Assembly: GCA_937881145.1 (NCBI GenBank)
Contig: CALGFL010000359.1
Location: 1 to 7,385, forward strand
DNA from: an uncultured Bordetella sp.
Lineage (GTDB): Bacteria > Pseudomonadota > Gammaproteobacteria > Burkholderiales > Burkholderiaceae_B
Direction of reading: 5' to 3'
DNA: 7,385 nt
The notes under the pieces are model-generated. The model did no database searches. It had not been told where the DNA came from and was given only the letters and a program-made list of their open reading frames with translations. Within the stretch, counting starts at the first letter, position 1. Each line of letters begins with the position of its first letter. This document shows, in pieces, positions 6,025 through 7,385 of this stretch. The translations under genes were made by a program, and so were the position numbers.

Positions 6025-6393
6025 ATGATCCAAATGCAGACCACGCTGGACGTGGCCGACAACACGGGTGCACGCTCTGTGATGTGCATCAAGGTGCTCG
6101 GCGGTTCCAAGCGCCGTTATGCCGGCATCGGCGACGTCATCAAAGTCAGCGTCAAGGACGCCGCCCCCCGTGGCCGCGTCAAGAAAGGCGAAATCTACAA
6201 CGCCGTGGTGGTTCGCACCGCCAAGGGCGTGCGCCGCAAAGACGGTTCGCTGATCCGTTTCGGCGGCAATGCCGCCGTGCTGCTCAATGCCAAGCTGGAG
6301 CCCATCGGCACCCGCATCTTCGGACCCGTTACGCGCGAGCTGCGTACGGAGAAGTTCATGAAGATCGTGTCGCTGGCCCCTGAAGTGCTGTAA
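6025..6393 (+). CDS. rplN: 50S ribosomal protein L14 (uL14)
   Basis: This 122-aa protein is the standard length for bacterial L14, which binds 23S rRNA and forms part of the intersubunit surface contacting 16S rRNA and L19. Conserved stretches are the N-terminal [31 protein letters not shown], and [14 protein letters not shown] in the L14 signature region; the end [12 protein letters not shown] is also typical. AGGA lies 6 nt before the ATG. It is the first gene of the spc segment, followed by rplX after 10 nt. In most bacteria rpsQ is immediately upstream, but here a dedicated promoter and long leader precede it. Confidence 0.98.
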   Translation: MIQMQTTLDVADNTGARSVMCIKVLGGSKRRYAGIGDVIKVSVKDAAPRGRVKKGEIYNAVVVRTAKGVRRKDGSLIRFGGNAAVLLNAKLEPIGTRIFGPVTRELRTEKFMKIVSLAPEVL

Positions 6394-6403
6394 GGAGCCC
6401 ACG

Positions 6404-6724
6404 ATGAACAAGATCCGTAAAGGCGACGAAGTCGTCGTGCTGACCGGCCGCGACAAGAGCCGCCGCGGCACCGTGCTGTCCCGCATCGATGCCGACCACG
6501 TTCTGGTCGAAGGCATCAATGTCGTCAAGAAGCACACCAAGCCCAATCCCATGGCCAACCAGCCTGGTGGCATCGTCGACAAGACGATGCCCATCCATGT
6601 TTCCAATATCGCGCTGTTCAATCCTGCCACCGGCAAGGGCGATCGCGTCGGCTTCCAGGAAGTGGATGGCAAGAAGGTGCGTGTGTTCCGTTCCAATGGC
6701 GCCGTCGTCGGCGTCAAGGCATAA
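6404..6724 (+). CDS. rplX: 50S ribosomal protein L24 (uL24)
   Basis: This 106-aa protein matches bacterial L24, an early 50S assembly protein that binds 23S rRNA near the exit tunnel. The N-terminal KOW motif is visible ([20 protein letters not shown], 3-22), followed by [15 protein letters not shown] and [12 protein letters not shown], both typical. The Shine-Dalgarno AAGGAG overlaps the rplN TAA stop and lies 6 nt before the ATG, so translation is probably coupled to L14. rplE follows after 13 nt. Confidence 0.98.
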   Translation: MNKIRKGDEVVVLTGRDKSRRGTVLSRIDADHVLVEGINVVKKHTKPNPMANQPGGIVDKTMPIHVSNIALFNPATGKGDRVGFQEVDGKKVRVFRSNGAVVGVKA

Positions 6725-6737
6725 GGGGCGATAAGAC

Positions 6738-7277
6738 ATGTCTCGCTTGCAAGAGTTTTACAAGAACAAGGTCGCCGGCGACCTGAAGACCCAGTTCGGC
6801 TACAAGAGCGTCATGGAGGTGCCCCGCATCACCAAGATCACGCTGAACATGGGCGTTTCCGAAGCCGTGGCCGACAAGAAGGTCATCGAGCACGCCGTGT
6901 CCGACCTGACCAAGATCGCCGGCCAGAAGCCCGTGATCACCAAGACCAAGAAAGCGATCGCCGGTTTCAAGATCCGCGAAAACTATCCGATCGGTTGCAT
7001 GGTGACCCTGCGCGGCCAGCGCATGTACGAATTCCTCGATCGCCTGGTTACGGTCGCGCTGCCTCGCGTGCGCGACTTCCGCGGTATCTCGGGTCGTGCC
7101 TTCGACGGTCGCGGCAACTACAACATCGGGGTGAAAGAGCAGATCATTTTCCCCGAAATCGAATACGACAAGATCGACGCGCTGCGTGGGCTGAACATCA
7201 GCATCACCACCACCGCCAAGACTGACGAAGAAGCCAAGGCGCTCCTGACCGCCTTCAGCTTCCCGTTCCATAACTAA
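6738..7277 (+). CDS. rplE: 50S ribosomal protein L5 (uL5)
   Basis: This 179-aa protein matches bacterial L5, which binds 5S rRNA and forms the central protuberance of the 50S subunit. Features are the N-terminal [28 protein letters not shown] at 28-40, the L5 signature region [17 protein letters not shown] (57-73), [20 protein letters not shown] and the end [15 protein letters not shown], overlapping the rplX stop, lies 9 nt before the ATG. In E. coli, S8 represses the spc operon by binding mRNA at the start of rplE. Short complements are visible here (CTTG at 6746-6749; CAAG at 6761-6764 and 6767-6770), but whether they make an S8 site cannot be judged by eye. Confidence 0.98.
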   Translation: MSRLQEFYKNKVAGDLKTQFGYKSVMEVPRITKITLNMGVSEAVADKKVIEHAVSDLTKIAGQKPVITKTKKAIAGFKIRENYPIGCMVTLRGQRMYEFLDRLVTVALPRVRDFRGISGRAFDGRGNYNIGVKEQIIFPEIEYDKIDALRGLNISITTTAKTDEEAKALLTAFSFPFHN

Positions 7278-7289
7278 GGGGCTGTCGAC

Positions 7290-7385
7290 TTGGCTAAACT
7301 TCACCTCGACAACCACGGCGGGTAGCGGCGCAAGGTGCGAGAAAAATTCGCCACCAAGCGCGCCGGATTGAAAGCGATCATCAAC
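7290..7385 (+). CDS. rpsN: 30S ribosomal protein S14 (uS14), 5' part, with a disrupted reading frame
   Basis: Position after rplE and the residues that can be read identify rpsN. AAGGGG (7276-7281) lies 8 nt before codon 1. Read from 7290 the frame gives LAKLHLDNHGG, then TAG, then RRKVREKFATKRAGLKAIIN. Bacterial S14 begins roughly MAKLALINREEKRRK and continues with a KRA-LKAII stretch, so the match holds in one frame to the window end. The start is TTG instead of ATG, codon 12 (7323-7325) is a stop, and conserved positions 5, 7 and 9-12 are changed. S14 is normally essential, so a poor-quality contig end is more likely than a true pseudogene. Identity is firm; the bases are suspect. Confidence 0.75.

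Noticed and set aside
5979..6383. 134-codon plus-strand open frame starting upstream of rplN
   Set aside because: It is out of frame with rplN over almost its whole length and encodes basic, low-complexity sequence. L14 in the other frame is unmistakable.
5935..6717. 260-codon minus-strand open frame opposite rplN and rplX
   Set aside because: It is antisense to two conserved ribosomal-protein genes and has no motif support.
1..7385. CRISPR array, insertion sequence, tRNA, phage or defence system
   Set aside because: No regularly spaced repeats, transposase motifs, terminal inverted repeats, tRNA-like folds or nuclease/toxin signatures were seen on either strand.

Overview
The window looks like a piece of a GC-rich betaproteobacterial chromosome, most likely from the order Burkholderiales and the Bordetella/Achromobacter group. 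That placement rests on remembered resemblance of the ribosomal proteins, the Peripla_BP_6-type binding protein and the codon use, not on a search. It joins two unrelated blocks: an accessory transport/catabolic cluster (about 1-5660) and the start of the spc ribosomal-protein operon (about 5757-7385).

Left block, minus strand: an operon reads right to left from a promoter near 3105-3134. It encodes an alpha/beta hydrolase (3045-2158), a secreted ABC-transporter substrate-binding protein (2134-962), a LivG-type ATPase (954-181) and the start of a LivF-type ATPase (184 to the window edge). The genes are 23 and 7 nt apart, and the last pair overlaps by 4 nt (GTGA). No permease gene is visible; livH/livM-type genes would be expected beyond the left edge. 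Divergent from the hydrolase is an AraC/XylS-family regulator (3224-4204). A perfect 9-bp inverted repeat lies between the hydrolase -35 and -10. The regulator converges on an aldehyde dehydrogenase of the succinate-semialdehyde dehydrogenase-like group (5659-4232), and a 12-bp perfect hairpin spans the regulator's stop codon. A reasonable reading is a regulated uptake-and-breakdown module: import by the ABC system, hydrolysis by the hydrolase, aldehyde oxidation by the dehydrogenase. The substrate cannot be read from the sequence.

Right block, plus strand: a sigma-70-like promoter (5757-5786) is followed by a leader of about 230 nt with several hairpins, then rplN (L14), rplX (L24), rplE (L5) and the 5' end of rpsN (S14). 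The genes are tightly packed with Shine-Dalgarno sequences at or overlapping the preceding stop codons. In the usual bacterial order rpmC and rpsQ directly precede rplN; here they are absent and an aldehyde dehydrogenase lies head-to-head instead, so the S10 and spc segments are apparently separated.

The last ~95 bases are odd. rpsN is recognisable codon for codon, but its start is TTG, it has an in-frame TAG at codon 12 and several conserved residues are replaced. This is most simply explained by poor sequence at a contig end. I see no CRISPR, insertion sequence, tRNA or phage gene, and no clear new defence or mobile system. The most unusual content is regulatory: the rplN leader, the palindromic promoter, and the placement of the cluster next to the spc operon.
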